From NCBI GenBank assembly GCA_963709155.1, contig CAVPVD010000007.1, positions 1,488,001-1,552,000 on the forward strand: a stretch of DNA of 64,000 bases. The letters are read 5' to 3'. The position numbers were made by a program, and so were the translations under genes. Origin of the DNA: Bog-159 sp963709155 (GTDB taxonomy: Bacteria > Acidobacteriota > Terriglobia > Bryobacterales > Bryobacteraceae). Shown here piece after piece: positions 52,795 to 63,200 of this stretch; positions within the stretch are counted from its first letter, which is position 1, and every line of letters begins with the position of its first letter. The notes beneath the pieces were generated by a model. That model had not been told where the DNA came from and did not search any database. It saw only the letters and a list, made by a program, of their open reading frames with translations.

Positions 52795-53464
52795 GGGCTG
52801 GCTGCAGCCCGGCATGGCCATGGCGCTGGACATGGATGGCGTGATCGTGGCTTCGAATCCCTTGCACGTCAAAGTGTGGACCGAATACAATCGCCGCTTC
52901 GGCATCGAAGCCGGGCAAACTCTCGCCGAACGGATGTACGGCAGGCGTAACGACGAGATCGTGCGCGATTTTTTCGGCACGCGATTGAGTGTGGACGAGG
53001 TCGCTGCCCACGGGGCCGCCAAGGAGGCGCTGTATCGGGAAATGTTGGGACCCCGGCTGGCAGAAACCCTGGTGCCCGGCGTGCGCGAGTTTCTACGGCG
53101 GCATGCGGGCTTGCCCGTGGGGCTGGCGACCAATGCCGAACCCGCCAACGTGAATTTTATCCTGGACCGGGGCGGCCTGCGCGAATACTTCCGCGTCATC
53201 GTGGATGGCCACCAGGTGCGGCGTGCCAAGCCGGATCCCGAAATCTATCTGCGCACCGCGGAGCTGCTTTCCGTCGCGCCGCGGAACTGCATCGTCTTTG
53301 AGGACTCTTTCTCCGGCATCGCCGCGGCGCAGGCGGCCGGCACGCGCATCGTGGGCCTCCGGACTACCCATGGTGATTTGCCGGGCGCGCACCTGGCCAT
53401 CGACGATTTCCGCGCCCCGCAACTCGAAACCTGGCTGCGTGCGCAGGTCCCGGACGGGCACTGA
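52784..53464 (+). CDS. HAD-family phosphatase, beta-phosphoglucomutase-like
   Basis: A 226-residue HAD hydrolase. Motif I is LDMDGVI with the nucleophile Asp near residue 16, motif II lies in GLATNAEPANV, motif III is the Lys in AKPDPEIYL and motif IV is FEDSFSGIAAA. The cap domain fits subclass I (beta-PGM/Gph). The start is TTG 52784 with a strong GGAGGG site five bases upstream, inside the cutA end. The next gene starts on the base after its stop, so cutA, this gene and the kinase form one tight operon. Substrate unknown. Confidence 0.88.
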   Translation: MAPEGWLQPGMAMALDMDGVIVASNPLHVKVWTEYNRRFGIEAGQTLAERMYGRRNDEIVRDFFGTRLSVDEVAAHGAAKEALYREMLGPRLAETLVPGVREFLRRHAGLPVGLATNAEPANVNFILDRGGLREYFRVIVDGHQVRRAKPDPEIYLRTAELLSVAPRNCIVFEDSFSGIAAAQAAGTRIVGLRTTHGDLPGAHLAIDDFRAPQLETWLRAQVPDGH

Positions 53465-55147
53465 ATGGGAGCGCTTGTATCCATGCCGATGCAGTTGACG
53501 CTGGCCTTTGGCATCCTCGCGATCACCGCCGCAATTTTCGTGATGTGGCGCCGCGACGAGCGCCTGCGCGGGCAGCGCGGGATGTTGCGCCGTGCCTATG
53601 AACTGGGCGAAGAGATCCTGAGCGCCTCGTCGGCCGACCAGATTTTCGACAAGGTGAGCGTGGTGGTTCCCAGGATCTTCGGCGTGACCAGCGCGGATCT
53701 TTACCTGTACAACCGCCAGGCGAAAACGCTGGATGCAGTGGACCGGAGCGGCGCCGAGCAGACTTCCATACCGCTCGCCGCCCCCCCGCCCGGCCCGCAA
53801 GCCGGCGCGGTAGCCTGCTTCCACTACCGCACCCTGCTGGCGATTCCGGATATCTCCCGCAGCCCGTTTCCAATGACCGGTGACGATGGGACGTCGGCTC
53901 CTCGCTCCCTGCTGTTCGTTCCCATGCTCGCGCAAGGCGAAGTCCTAGGCATTCTGCAGATGGATCAGCGGGACCGTGCACGGGTTTTCAGCCGCGATGA
54001 GCAAACCCTGACGCAACATCTGGCCAATCAGATCGGCGTCGCGGTCAAGCTGCTCGATCAGCGTTCCGTTCGCGAACAGCTTTTCCGCACCGAAAAGCTG
54101 GCCGCGGTGGGGCAGCTCATATCCGGCATCGCCAACGATCTGCGCGCGCCGCTGGCAGCTATCGCCAGCCTGGCCCAGGCCGCGCAGGCAGGTGGAGACG
54201 CCGCCGTGGGACCTTCCGCCGCGGACCTTGCGGGTATCGCCGGCGAGGCCCGCCGCGCGGCGGAGATTGTCGACCGGCTGGTCGGGTTTGCGGGCACCGG
54301 CCCGGCCCAAACCCAGCCCGTCGAACTGAACGGCCTGCTGCGCAACCTGATCGAATTCCGCGAGCGCGAGTGGAAGGTGCGCGGCATCCTCGCGCGCAGC
54401 CTGCTGGCCGACGAGCCGGCCACCGTTTTGGGATCGCACGGCCAGCTTGAGCAGGTCTTTCTGAACCTGCTGGTGCACGCCGAACAATCCCTATCCGATG
54501 CCAGCGAGAAATCCATCGTCATCCGCAGTACTCCGGTGGCCCGGCGCATCCTGGTGGAGATCGTCTATAGCGGTCCGAAGGGTTTTCCGGATCCCTTCCA
54601 ACCGGGCGCGGACCAGACCGCCGGTGGCGCGGGATTGGGTGTTTGCCGCGGCTTGATCGCGGGCCACGGAGGCGAGATCCGGCTGGTTCAGCAGGCCGCG
54701 GGCGATCCGGCGTTTCAAGTGGAGCTGCCCTGCGCGGGCCGTGAGAAACCCAGCACGCACGCGCTCGAAAACGGGCGCGACGGGGCGCACAGCTTGACGG
54801 CGCTGGTGATCGAACCGGCCGAGGCTATTCAAACGCAGTTGCGCGGTCTGCTGGCCCTGCGCGGCTATCGCGTGGTGCCCGTGAACAGCTCCGACGAGGG
54901 GCTGGACCTGGTGCAGCGGCTGCGCTTCGATGCCGTCTTCTGCTCGGTCCACGCGCCCGGGCTCAACTGGGTGGAGACGGCCGAACAAGTGCGCGCCCGC
55001 GTGGGCGGATTCGTGTTGCTTTCCGATTCCTATAATGCCGATCTTTCGGCCGACTTCGCGGGCGAGCGCCGCTTCGTGCTGGCCAAACCGGTCGATGAGA
55101 AGCAACTCGACCGCGTGCTCGAAGCCATTCGGGCCGGCTCCCGCTGA
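53465..55147 (+). CDS. Degenerate hybrid sensor histidine kinase (pseudokinase)
   Basis: A 560-residue protein with an N-terminal membrane segment (about 10-27), a GAF domain (about 50-195), HisKA and HATPase regions (about 205-425) and a receiver-like domain (about 443-560). Key residues are missing. The dimerisation box reads SGIANDLRAPL with Asn224 where His is expected. The N box keeps the first Asn but has His338 for the second (FLNLLVHAEQSL). The G1 DxGxG box is absent (IVYSGPKGF). The receiver acceptor Asp is Ser494 (DAVFCSVHAPG), while Lys541 (VLAKP) is kept. Fold-like features survive, so it probably acts by binding rather than phosphotransfer. Codon use looks normal. Confidence 0.85.
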   Translation: MGALVSMPMQLTLAFGILAITAAIFVMWRRDERLRGQRGMLRRAYELGEEILSASSADQIFDKVSVVVPRIFGVTSADLYLYNRQAKTLDAVDRSGAEQTSIPLAAPPPGPQAGAVACFHYRTLLAIPDISRSPFPMTGDDGTSAPRSLLFVPMLAQGEVLGILQMDQRDRARVFSRDEQTLTQHLANQIGVAVKLLDQRSVREQLFRTEKLAAVGQLISGIANDLRAPLAAIASLAQAAQAGGDAAVGPSAADLAGIAGEARRAAEIVDRLVGFAGTGPAQTQPVELNGLLRNLIEFREREWKVRGILARSLLADEPATVLGSHGQLEQVFLNLLVHAEQSLSDASEKSIVIRSTPVARRILVEIVYSGPKGFPDPFQPGADQTAGGAGLGVCRGLIAGHGGEIRLVQQAAGDPAFQVELPCAGREKPSTHALENGRDGAHSLTALVIEPAEAIQTQLRGLLALRGYRVVPVNSSDEGLDLVQRLRFDAVFCSVHAPGLNWVETAEQVRARVGGFVLLSDSYNADLSADFAGERRFVLAKPVDEKQLDRVLEAIRAGSR

Positions 55148-55150
55148 TGT

Positions 55151-55176
55151 AGTGGGCGGGCATGATTGACCGCCCC
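55151..55176. repeat. Short palindromic repeat module
   Basis: AGTGGGCGGGCATGATTGACCGCCCC is a shortened relative of one arm of the 86-bp element. It lies between two convergent genes and could help terminate both transcripts. Confidence 0.6.
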
Positions 55177-55203
55177 AATCTTTTCGACACGGCCTTGCAT
55201 CCC

Positions 55204-56991
55204 TTACGGGGCGACCGCGATCGTAACTTGGTCCGTGGTTGTCACGCCGCCAATCTGTATCTGGACGGACACCGCGTCGCCGGTGGGTGTGGCGGGGTCC
55301 GGTACCACGCCGATCTGATACTCGCTGACAAATTGCGGCGAGAGCACGGAATAGACGGGCGTCGCCGCCACACCTCCGATCAATATGGTCGGCGTCAGCA
55401 CGGTGTACCGGAAAATGCCGTCCGATGCGGCCACGTAGTCGTCTATCGACGGGGTCACCGAGCCAAGACCGGTCGAAGCTACGATCAAAGCGTCTCCCGA
55501 ACTGACCGAAATTGGCGCCGTCGCGAAGCTCCCAATGGACGTGCCACCTGGCGCGGCCAGCGCCCCCGTGGTGTTGTCGTACGCGAAAGCCTGGCCCAGT
55601 CCGTTCGCGGATGTGGTGAAAATGCCGGGCGACGCCGGCGTCACGGTTACATTCTGCGGCTGCGACGTGCCGCTGCTGCGCGTAACCACCACTGCCACGG
55701 TACCGCTGTCCTCGCCCGGCAGCACGTCAAACGGGAGCTGCGCATTAATCTGAGTCTGACTGACAAAGTACAGCCCCGCGGAAATGCCATTGAAGGTCAC
55801 CGCCGTGACATCGCCCAAGGTAGTTGGCAATGGGATCGTGGTCGCCGAGGCTGTGGCGGCAGCCAGGTTCGTGCCAAAGATCGATATGATCGAACCGGGC
55901 GCGACCCCTTGCGCGGTGTAACTGCCGGCGTTCACGACGCCTCCGGCATTGACCACCGGCACGGAGGGGCCGACCGCAGCCGGATTTGTGGCGGGCCACA
56001 GCGAAAGTTGGGGACTGCCGCTCAAATACGAATCCTGGTAACTGTTGACGGCGAAGCCGCCGAAAACCTGGCCCGCGGCGTTGAACTGAAGAGCGACGGA
56101 TGTCGCTACCCCGTTCATCGCCGCTTGACCCATACCGTAAAAGGTTTCCTCCGGGTCGCTCGTGTTATTGTCCGTATCCAAACCGACCTCGATCGTATTG
56201 CCTTGGGACACGCTGTTCGCGTATGCGATCAAATTCTCATCCACGCAGAGCAGCCCGTTTCCCGTGCAAGCCAAAGTGTTCGGATCCAAGGTGCCCGCGG
56301 AGTTCCGGTAGCCCATCGCCACCACGCCATTCAGCCCCAAATCGACAATCTGCTGGTAAGGCGCCTCGGTCTGACCAGATACCGGCGGACTGTTCAGGAC
56401 CGTAACGCTGAGGGCGACCGAGAGCCCCATTCCGGCCTGCTGGAGCTGACTCTGAATGCATTGATACAACGCCAGCAACGCTTGCGCATCTACCGGTTCC
56501 GGTTCCACGTCGAGAATCGCGCCGTCGAACGGAGCGCCCGGGTAGAGCGTGTTATACGCGATCAGGTCGCCCATGCGGCTCATAGGATTCGCAGTCATCG
56601 CGCAGCCGTCCGCCGGCCAGTTGGGGGTTCCGGAAGCGGCATATACTTGTATGCCTTGTAAATGGGCCATCTGGATCAGGTTTTGAATGGCACTGTCCGG
56701 GTACAGCAAGAGGCCGTCGCTATTCGGCGTGGAGCTATACACGCTGATGTAGAGCATGTTTATGCCGCTAACGAAGGCGTTATCGACCAAAGTTGCGCTC
56801 GCGGCACCCGTGGGATCCGACAGCGGATTCGGCACTTGACTCGAGTTCACCCACAAGGCGTTCAGAGCCGGGTTCGTCGGAGGTGACGACGGCCTCAACA
56901 AAACGGGGAGCGCGGCCACTATTAACGCCACTCTTGCGACGCACCCGAAACGATAGTAGCTCCCGCGCCAGTAACTACGTTTTCCATTCAT
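55204..56991 (-). CDS. Secreted protein with TIM-barrel-like domain and Solibacter-type C-terminal domain
   Basis: A 595-residue exported protein. After a signal segment (VARVALIVAALPVLL), residues 45-330 contain ALNALWVNS, GAILDVEPEPVDAQALL and MGYRNSAG, which recall glycosidase-like TIM barrels, with the DVEPEP acidic cluster as a possible active site. Residues 350-595 are the modular domain frequent in Solibacter (recognised from family knowledge as TIGR03437): VVNAGSYTAQGVAPGSIISI, FGTNLA, SQTQINAQLPFDV, LIVASTGLGSV and SEYQIGVVPD. Enzyme activity is not certain. Confidence 0.8.
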   Translation of the reverse strand: MNGKRSYWRGSYYRFGCVARVALIVAALPVLLRPSSPPTNPALNALWVNSSQVPNPLSDPTGAASATLVDNAFVSGINMLYISVYSSTPNSDGLLLYPDSAIQNLIQMAHLQGIQVYAASGTPNWPADGCAMTANPMSRMGDLIAYNTLYPGAPFDGAILDVEPEPVDAQALLALYQCIQSQLQQAGMGLSVALSVTVLNSPPVSGQTEAPYQQIVDLGLNGVVAMGYRNSAGTLDPNTLACTGNGLLCVDENLIAYANSVSQGNTIEVGLDTDNNTSDPEETFYGMGQAAMNGVATSVALQFNAAGQVFGGFAVNSYQDSYLSGSPQLSLWPATNPAAVGPSVPVVNAGGVVNAGSYTAQGVAPGSIISIFGTNLAAATASATTIPLPTTLGDVTAVTFNGISAGLYFVSQTQINAQLPFDVLPGEDSGTVAVVVTRSSGTSQPQNVTVTPASPGIFTTSANGLGQAFAYDNTTGALAAPGGTSIGSFATAPISVSSGDALIVASTGLGSVTPSIDDYVAASDGIFRYTVLTPTILIGGVAATPVYSVLSPQFVSEYQIGVVPDPATPTGDAVSVQIQIGGVTTTDQVTIAVAP

Positions 56992-57038
56992 GTGCGAGCC
57001 CCCTTTTCCCGGCTGTCAAGGATTATACACCCCAAGCA

Positions 57039-58907
57039 CTATCGCTGGCCGTACTTGCCTTGATCGAGGGCGCGGTCCAGGCTATAGGCCGCGCTGATGA
57101 GGCCCAAGTGGGTCAGCGCCTGCGGGAAATTGCCGAGCAACTCCCCCTTGGCGCCAACCTGTTCGGAGAACAGGCCCAGGTGATTGGCGAACGAGCTCAG
57201 CTTTTCGAACAGCAATTGCGCGTCCTCGGCCTGGCCCGCGCGCGCCATGGCTTCCACCATCCAGAAACCGCATACCGTGAAATAACTCTCGCCGCCCGGC
57301 AATCCATCGGAAGCCGCCTGGCCGATTTGGTAACGCCGCACCAGGGCATCCTGGGCCAGTTGGCCGCGCACCTGCCCGAGCGTGGAAACCATGCGCGGAT
57401 CGGTGGGGGAAATGAATCGCATCAACGGCATCAGCATCGCGCTGGCGTCTAGCGCGGTGGACCCAAAATACTGCGTGAACGCGCCGGCATCTTCGTTCCA
57501 GGAATGCGTCATGATCGCGCGATAGATACGATCCCTCTCGGCCTCCCAGGCTGTGCCGCCGGCGGGCAGGGAGCGCTTGGCGGCCAATCGCAGGCCGCGG
57601 TCGAGAGCCACCCAGCACTGCATCTTCGAGTAAGTGAAATGCTGGCGGGGTCCGCGCACCTCCCAGATACTCTGGTCCGGCTGTTCCCAGTTTTTCGACA
57701 CCCAATCCAACAGCCTCTCGACCACACTCCACATTTCATAGGAAACGGGTGTGCCGTACTTGTCGTAGAGGTATAGCGAGTCCATGAGCTCGCCGTAGAT
57801 GTCGAGCTGCAGGTGTCCGGCGGCGGCGTTGCCGATGCGCACGGGGCGCGAACCGCGATAGCCATCCAGATGATCGAGGGTTTCCTCGGGCAGTTCGTGG
57901 CGGCCGTCGATGCCATACATGACGTTCAGCGGACCATTGCCGGACTCGAGTTCGCGGGCGCGCGCCTGCATGAATAGGGCGAAGGCCGCAGCCTCGTCGG
58001 TATAGCCGAGGCGCATCAGCGAATATACGGTGAACGCGGCATCCCGGACCCACGTGAAGCGATAGTCCCAGTTCCGCACGCCGCCGATTTCCTCGGGCAA
58101 GCTGGTGGTGGGCGCCGCCACGATGGCGCCGGTGGGACGATAGCTCAATAACTTGAGGACCAACGCCGAGCGATTGACGGTCTCTCGCCAACGCCCGCGA
58201 TATTGGCTGCGGCCCGACCACGCGCGCCAGAAGCGCACGGTCTCCGCAAGCAGCGTGTCACCATCCAGGTGCTCCTCGTTGAGCGCATGGCTGGCGCGCG
58301 CCTCGCGATGGCGGAGCGCGAAGACCGCCTGCTGGCCCGATTCGAGGACGAAATCCGCGACCACACCATTTCCGTCCCGCGTCAGTGGCTGCTCCGCTTT
58401 CAACGCGAATTGCCACGCCGGTGAAGCGAAGATCGCGGCGCGCCCGTCCGGCTGAATATCAACTTGATGCGGCTCCCGCGCGTAGTCGAAGGCCGGACGG
58501 CACTCCATGCGGAACCGGACGGGGCCGCGAATGGCTTTCGCCATGCGCACCAACTGCCGGGACGCCTGCTCGGTCTCACCGCCTGACTCCGTACCGATCG
58601 GCATGAAATCGGTGACTTCGGCCATACCCTCGCCGCTCATGAAGCGAGTCACCAGCACGTTCGTGCCGGGCAGGTACATCTGTTTCACACTGCCATCGCC
58701 GGCCGGCTGCAGCCGGAAGCACCCGCCCACGCGATCGTCGAGCAGGGCTCCGAAGATGCTGGGCGAATCGAAACGCGGCAGACAGCACCAATCGATAGAG
58801 CCGTCCTTGCCGGCCAGCGCCACGGAGCGCAGGTCGCCAATGATTCCATAGTCGGCGATGGGCTTGTAGCCCGGCATGTTCCCAACATTATCATGACCGT
58901 TGTCCAC
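57039..58907 (-). CDS. Glycoside hydrolase family 15, glucoamylase/trehalase-like
   Basis: A 622-residue protein of the bacterial GH15 type (glucoamylase or trehalase). The N-terminal beta domain opens with PIADYGIIGDLRSVAL and GSIDWCCLPRFDSPS. The (alpha/alpha)6 catalytic domain has NWDYRFTWVRDAAFTVYSL near residue 270 and SIWEVRGPRQHFTYSKMQCW near 410, which contains the general-acid Glu. A second Glu near the C terminus should act as base. There is no signal peptide, so it likely acts on cytoplasmic glucan or trehalose. Met11 at 58877 is a plausible alternative start. Confidence 0.92.
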   Translation of the reverse strand: MDNGHDNVGNMPGYKPIADYGIIGDLRSVALAGKDGSIDWCCLPRFDSPSIFGALLDDRVGGCFRLQPAGDGSVKQMYLPGTNVLVTRFMSGEGMAEVTDFMPIGTESGGETEQASRQLVRMAKAIRGPVRFRMECRPAFDYAREPHQVDIQPDGRAAIFASPAWQFALKAEQPLTRDGNGVVADFVLESGQQAVFALRHREARASHALNEEHLDGDTLLAETVRFWRAWSGRSQYRGRWRETVNRSALVLKLLSYRPTGAIVAAPTTSLPEEIGGVRNWDYRFTWVRDAAFTVYSLMRLGYTDEAAAFALFMQARARELESGNGPLNVMYGIDGRHELPEETLDHLDGYRGSRPVRIGNAAAGHLQLDIYGELMDSLYLYDKYGTPVSYEMWSVVERLLDWVSKNWEQPDQSIWEVRGPRQHFTYSKMQCWVALDRGLRLAAKRSLPAGGTAWEAERDRIYRAIMTHSWNEDAGAFTQYFGSTALDASAMLMPLMRFISPTDPRMVSTLGQVRGQLAQDALVRRYQIGQAASDGLPGGESYFTVCGFWMVEAMARAGQAEDAQLLFEKLSSFANHLGLFSEQVGAKGELLGNFPQALTHLGLISAAYSLDRALDQGKYGQR

Positions 58908-59133
58908 GATCGCCGGGAAACGCCTGAAGGCCTGTGCTGGAGAATACGGCCGGGCGCGCGGGCGTCTGACCTAATCCGATCTCAGCATCGGCGGGATCGC
59001 GGTTTCTCGCAGCGCTTGGCGTGCTTTGCGGTCATCTTTGCGCCTTGGCGAGAAATCCTACTCTGCCCTCAGATTCGCGCGCCCATGCAGTCCCCGTACC
59101 CCGCGGCCAAGCCAGCCGCGTCACAATATACTT
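58908..59133. other. Intergenic region with short tandem-like TTTGCG/TTGGCG repeat
   Basis: The gap between the divergent GH15 and POTRA-HEAT genes holds 58990-59055, a stretch of recurring TTGGCG and TTTGCG words (TTGGCGTGCTTTGCGG, then TTTGCGCCTTGGCGAG). Similar heptad-like intergenic repeats are known in other bacteria. No gene is seen. Confidence 0.45.
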
Positions 59134-60168
59134 GTGAAGTTTATTTGCCTCACCCTGATTACCGCCGTATTGCTGTGTGCGGACGCGCCGCGTGTCGGCG
59201 ACATTGAGTTCTACGGTCTGCATAAGCTATCGGAACAGAAACTGTTGCATACGCTGCACCTGAAAACGGGCGATGCGCTGCCTCCCTCAAGAGGCGATCT
59301 GGAAGACGAATTGGAGAAGATCACCGGTGTGGTGCTGGCGCACGTGGAAGCGGCATGCTGCGAGGATGGCAAGACCACCTTATTCATCGGTATCGAGGAA
59401 AAAGGCGCGCCGCACCTGGCGTTTCGCAGCGCGCCGTCGGGCGATGCCGTCCTGCCCGATGATGTGGCCGATATCTACCAGAGATTTCTCGACGCAGTCC
59501 GGGACGCGGCCCGCCGGGGCAGCACGGCTGAAGACCTCACCAGCGGCCATTCGCTGATGGCCGACCCGGCGGCGCGGCTGCTGCAGTTCCAGTTCGCGGA
59601 TTTCGCCGGCGCGCACCTCAGCCTGCTGCAGGACGTGCTGCGCGATTCGAACGACGAGGACCAGCGCGCCATGGCCGCCACCATCATCGGGTATGCGCCG
59701 AATAAGAACGATGTGGTGAACGACCTCGAAAATGCCATGCAGGATCCCGACGAGTCCGTGCGGTCCAATGCGCTGCGCGCGCTGAACGCCATTGCCGTAC
59801 TGGCGCGGCTGGAGCCGCGGCTGCACATTCACGTGTCGCCCACGTGGTTCGTGGAAATGTTGAATTCCATCGTGTTGAGCGATCGTACGCGCGCCGCCAA
59901 CGCCCTGGTCACGCTGACCGATCAGGACGCCGCCGCCCTCGACCAGATCCGCGAGCGGGCTCTCGATTCGGTGGTGGAGATGGCGCAATGGAAGAACCTG
60001 CGCTATGCTCTGCCGGCGTTTATCCTGGTTGGGCGGCTGGCCGGCATGAACGAGGCCGAGATTCAAAAAGCCTGGACCAGCGGCGACCGTCAGGCGGCCA
60101 TCGGCATCGCATTGGGCGTCAAGCCCAAGAAGAAACTGGGCATGGGCCCGACCAACAAAGTCGAATAA
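59134..60168 (+). CDS. Exported POTRA-like plus HEAT-repeat protein, unknown function
   Basis: A 344-residue protein starting at GTG 59134 with a short signal peptide (KFICLTLITAVLLCADA). Residues 20-95 (VGDIEFYGLHKLSEQKLLHT, LKTGDAL, ELEKITGVVLAHVEAACCED, LFIGIEEKGAP) look like a POTRA domain, as in BamA or FtsQ. Residues 150-320 contain HEAT/Armadillo-like helix pairs (ATIIGYAPNKNDVVNDLENA, SVRSNALRALNAIAVLA). The combination is unusual; it may scaffold an envelope complex, which is inference. The open frame upstream of 59134 has no coding character. Confidence 0.75.
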   Translation: MKFICLTLITAVLLCADAPRVGDIEFYGLHKLSEQKLLHTLHLKTGDALPPSRGDLEDELEKITGVVLAHVEAACCEDGKTTLFIGIEEKGAPHLAFRSAPSGDAVLPDDVADIYQRFLDAVRDAARRGSTAEDLTSGHSLMADPAARLLQFQFADFAGAHLSLLQDVLRDSNDEDQRAMAATIIGYAPNKNDVVNDLENAMQDPDESVRSNALRALNAIAVLARLEPRLHIHVSPTWFVEMLNSIVLSDRTRAANALVTLTDQDAAALDQIRERALDSVVEMAQWKNLRYALPAFILVGRLAGMNEAEIQKAWTSGDRQAAIGIALGVKPKKKLGMGPTNKVE

Positions 60169-60235
60169 CTGGCTTGCGCGTTTTGCGCGCGCCATTCGTC
60201 CTTATCTCTTGGACGCCTATCCGAGGTTTGCCTGC

Positions 60236-63200
60236 GTGCCGCAATTTCTTCGCTTCAACTTCAGTTGTCTCGCCGCGCTCCTGGTAAGCCGCGCGGCATC
60301 ACCCGCGATTGCTCCTCTCGCGATGCAGCAAGACCGCTACGAAGTGCGAGTGGGCGAATCCGTACAAATCGCCGTACCGGCCGATTCGCTCGATTTCCTA
60401 CTGAATGCCAAGAGCCTGCGCGTAGATATCGACGGCGCTGAAACGAGCGCAATGGTCGCGGGGCCGAACCGCGCCCGCGATCGCGTGCTGCTGGCTGCGC
60501 CGCTAAAGGTCAGTCCCGGCGAGTATACTGCCAAGCTCACCGCCACGAGCGCAACCGGTGAGCAGCGCGTCAGCTCATTGTCGATCGCGGTAAAACCCCG
60601 GCAAACGGTGCCGACCGGTTCCACGCGGCCTCCGGTGGTTTTGCTGAATGGATGGGAGACAGGCTTTACGGGCAGTTGCCCGGTGTCGGCCAGTTCGGCG
60701 GATACATTCGGCAATCTTGCCCAGTACCTCGTATCCGATGGCGTGCCCATCGTCTATTTCTTCGACAACTGCGTGGTGGATCCGAACCAGACGATCGAGA
60801 CTCTGGGCAACGATCTGAATACTTACCTGAATTCCATCACGTACGACAATGGCGAGCAGGTGCCACAGATCGACTTGGTGGCATTCAGCATGGGCGGCCT
60901 GATCGCCAGGGCCTATCTTGCTGGATTGCAACCGAGCGAGACAGCCACGCCACCTGCGACCCCCCTCGTGCGCGACCTCATTTTGATTGCCACGCCGAAT
61001 TTCGGCTCGTTCGTAGCCGGCAACTATTCCACCACCCTGCTCTCCTATCCCGGAACGCAGGACGCCGAGTTGATCCCCGGCAGCTCCTTCTTGTGGAACC
61101 TGGCAACCTGGAACCAGCGCGGCGACGATCTGCGCGGGGTGAACGCGCTGGCCATCGTGGGAAACGCCGGTCCCTATCTGGCTAGCCTGGAGGCGACCAC
61201 CCAGTTGAACAACGCCAGCGACGGGCTGGTCACCGAGACCAGCGCCGCCCTGGGCTTCGCCCTGCTCAGTTCCACACCTACGCAGGTAGTGCCCTACTGC
61301 CACGTGGACCCCTCCGTTTTCACCAATACGACTTTCGGCATTTTCGACTGCGATGCCGCAGGCATTGCCAATGTCACTAGCGATACGCAGGAGACCGGAG
61401 AGATCGTGCGTTCCTTTCTGAAGGGCGATACGGACTGGCAGTCGATCGGGGTTGCGGCCGCGAAGGATCCCAATCTGTCCATCTACGGCGGGATGTTTTT
61501 TGCGATGGAGAACCAAAGCGGCTCGTATGTGACGGATCTGACTGCCGTCGCATGGGGGACCGTTCCGTTGACGGCCGGCGGCGACACGGACATCGTGTAT
61601 TACACGGATTTTGTCAGCGGGACAGGCGACTATCAGGCCACCAGTTCCTCGCTGGGCACCACCAACTGCGGAACACTGGCTGAAGCTCTAGGCTACTTCT
61701 CGTCGCCGCGCTGTAAGCTGGCCACAGCCATTTATGATGTTTCCCCACACGGCTCGCCGGGATGGACGGTCACGTCGGGCGGCACGATTACCATCACCGG
61801 CAATGACTTTCAAAGCCAGTGCAGCAGTTGCCAGGTGACGGCGCTCCCGGTGGGCGCCACCACCCAAACTGCGCTACAAGTCACATCGTGGACGAATACC
61901 TCGATTTCGGCGGTGCTGCCCTCTTCCTTCACCGGATTGGTCACCATTCAAGTGACCGCCGTACCCGGCATCGATGCCATCACCATCATGGCCGCGGCGT
62001 CTACCGCCGCGCTGGCCGAGACTCCATCGAGCTTGCAGTTTGCATACACAGCGGGCGGCGCGGTTCCCGCGGCGGATTCCATCCAGATCACAAATAGCGG
62101 CACCGGGACGCTGGCGTGGACCGCCAGTGCGAGTCAGTCCTGGCTGAGTTTGTCAGCCACCTCCGGCACCGCGCCGTCGACAGTTTCGGTGTCGGTCACG
62201 CCCGCGTCTCTGGCCGCGGGGACTTACAGCGGCACAGTGACTATAACCGCTTCGGGCGCAACCAACAGTCCCATAACGGTGGCCGTCTCACTAACGGTCA
62301 CCGCGTCAACGCCCGTAGCCACGTTGGCGGTAACTCCCCAGTCACTCAGTTTCAGCTACGCCGTAGGCAGCGCCGCGCCGGCCGCGCAGACGGTCTCCAT
62401 CACGAACACGGGCTCCGGTACACTCTCGTGGACCGCCTCGTCGAGCGTATTCTGGGCCAGTGTGTCGGCATCGTCAGGGAGCGCGCCCGCCACATTATCG
62501 ATCTCCGTGAACCCGGCCAACCTGGCGGCCGGGACCTATACCGGCGATGTGCAGATCACCGCGGCCGGCGCGACCGGCAGTCCAGCCTCAGTCGCCTTGA
62601 CGATGATCGTGCAGGGCACGCAGCCGGCGGGCACCATCACCAGCGTATCGAATGCCGGAAGCTATCAGCCGGCGATCGCGTCGGCGGGCTGGGTTTCCAT
62701 TTTTGGCACGAACCTGTCCACCAGCACCCTAACCTGGGGCAGCAGCGATTTCGTAAATGGTCTGCTGCCGACCTCTCTCGATGGAGTTTCGGTGACGATC
62801 AATGGTATCCCCGCCTACGTGGAGTACATCAGCCCGACGCAGATCAATGTGCTGGCGCCGGACGACTCCACCACCGGGTCCGTCCAGGTGCAGGTGACCG
62901 CGGCCGGCCAGCAGAGCATTAGCGTTGCGGCGCAGAAGCAGCAGTTCGCACCGTCGTTCTTCACGTTCGATAACGGCAAGTATGTGGCGGCCCTGCACAA
63001 TGCGGATTACAGCTACGTGGGCGCATCCGGGCTGTTCGCGGGCGCCACGCCGGCCCAGCCAGGAGAAGTGGTCCTGCTGTACGGCACCGGATTCGGCCCC
63101 ACAAACCCGGCGCTACCTACGGCCAATTTGGTCACCACGTCGGAGCCCCTGGCGAATACGGTTCAAATCACCATTGGGGGCGTAACGGCAAACGCGATTT

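Noticed and set aside
55162..56661. 499-residue plus-strand frame over the secreted protein at 55204-56991
   Set aside because: The minus-strand product has a signal peptide and a known C-terminal module; the plus-strand product is Arg/His-rich and has none.
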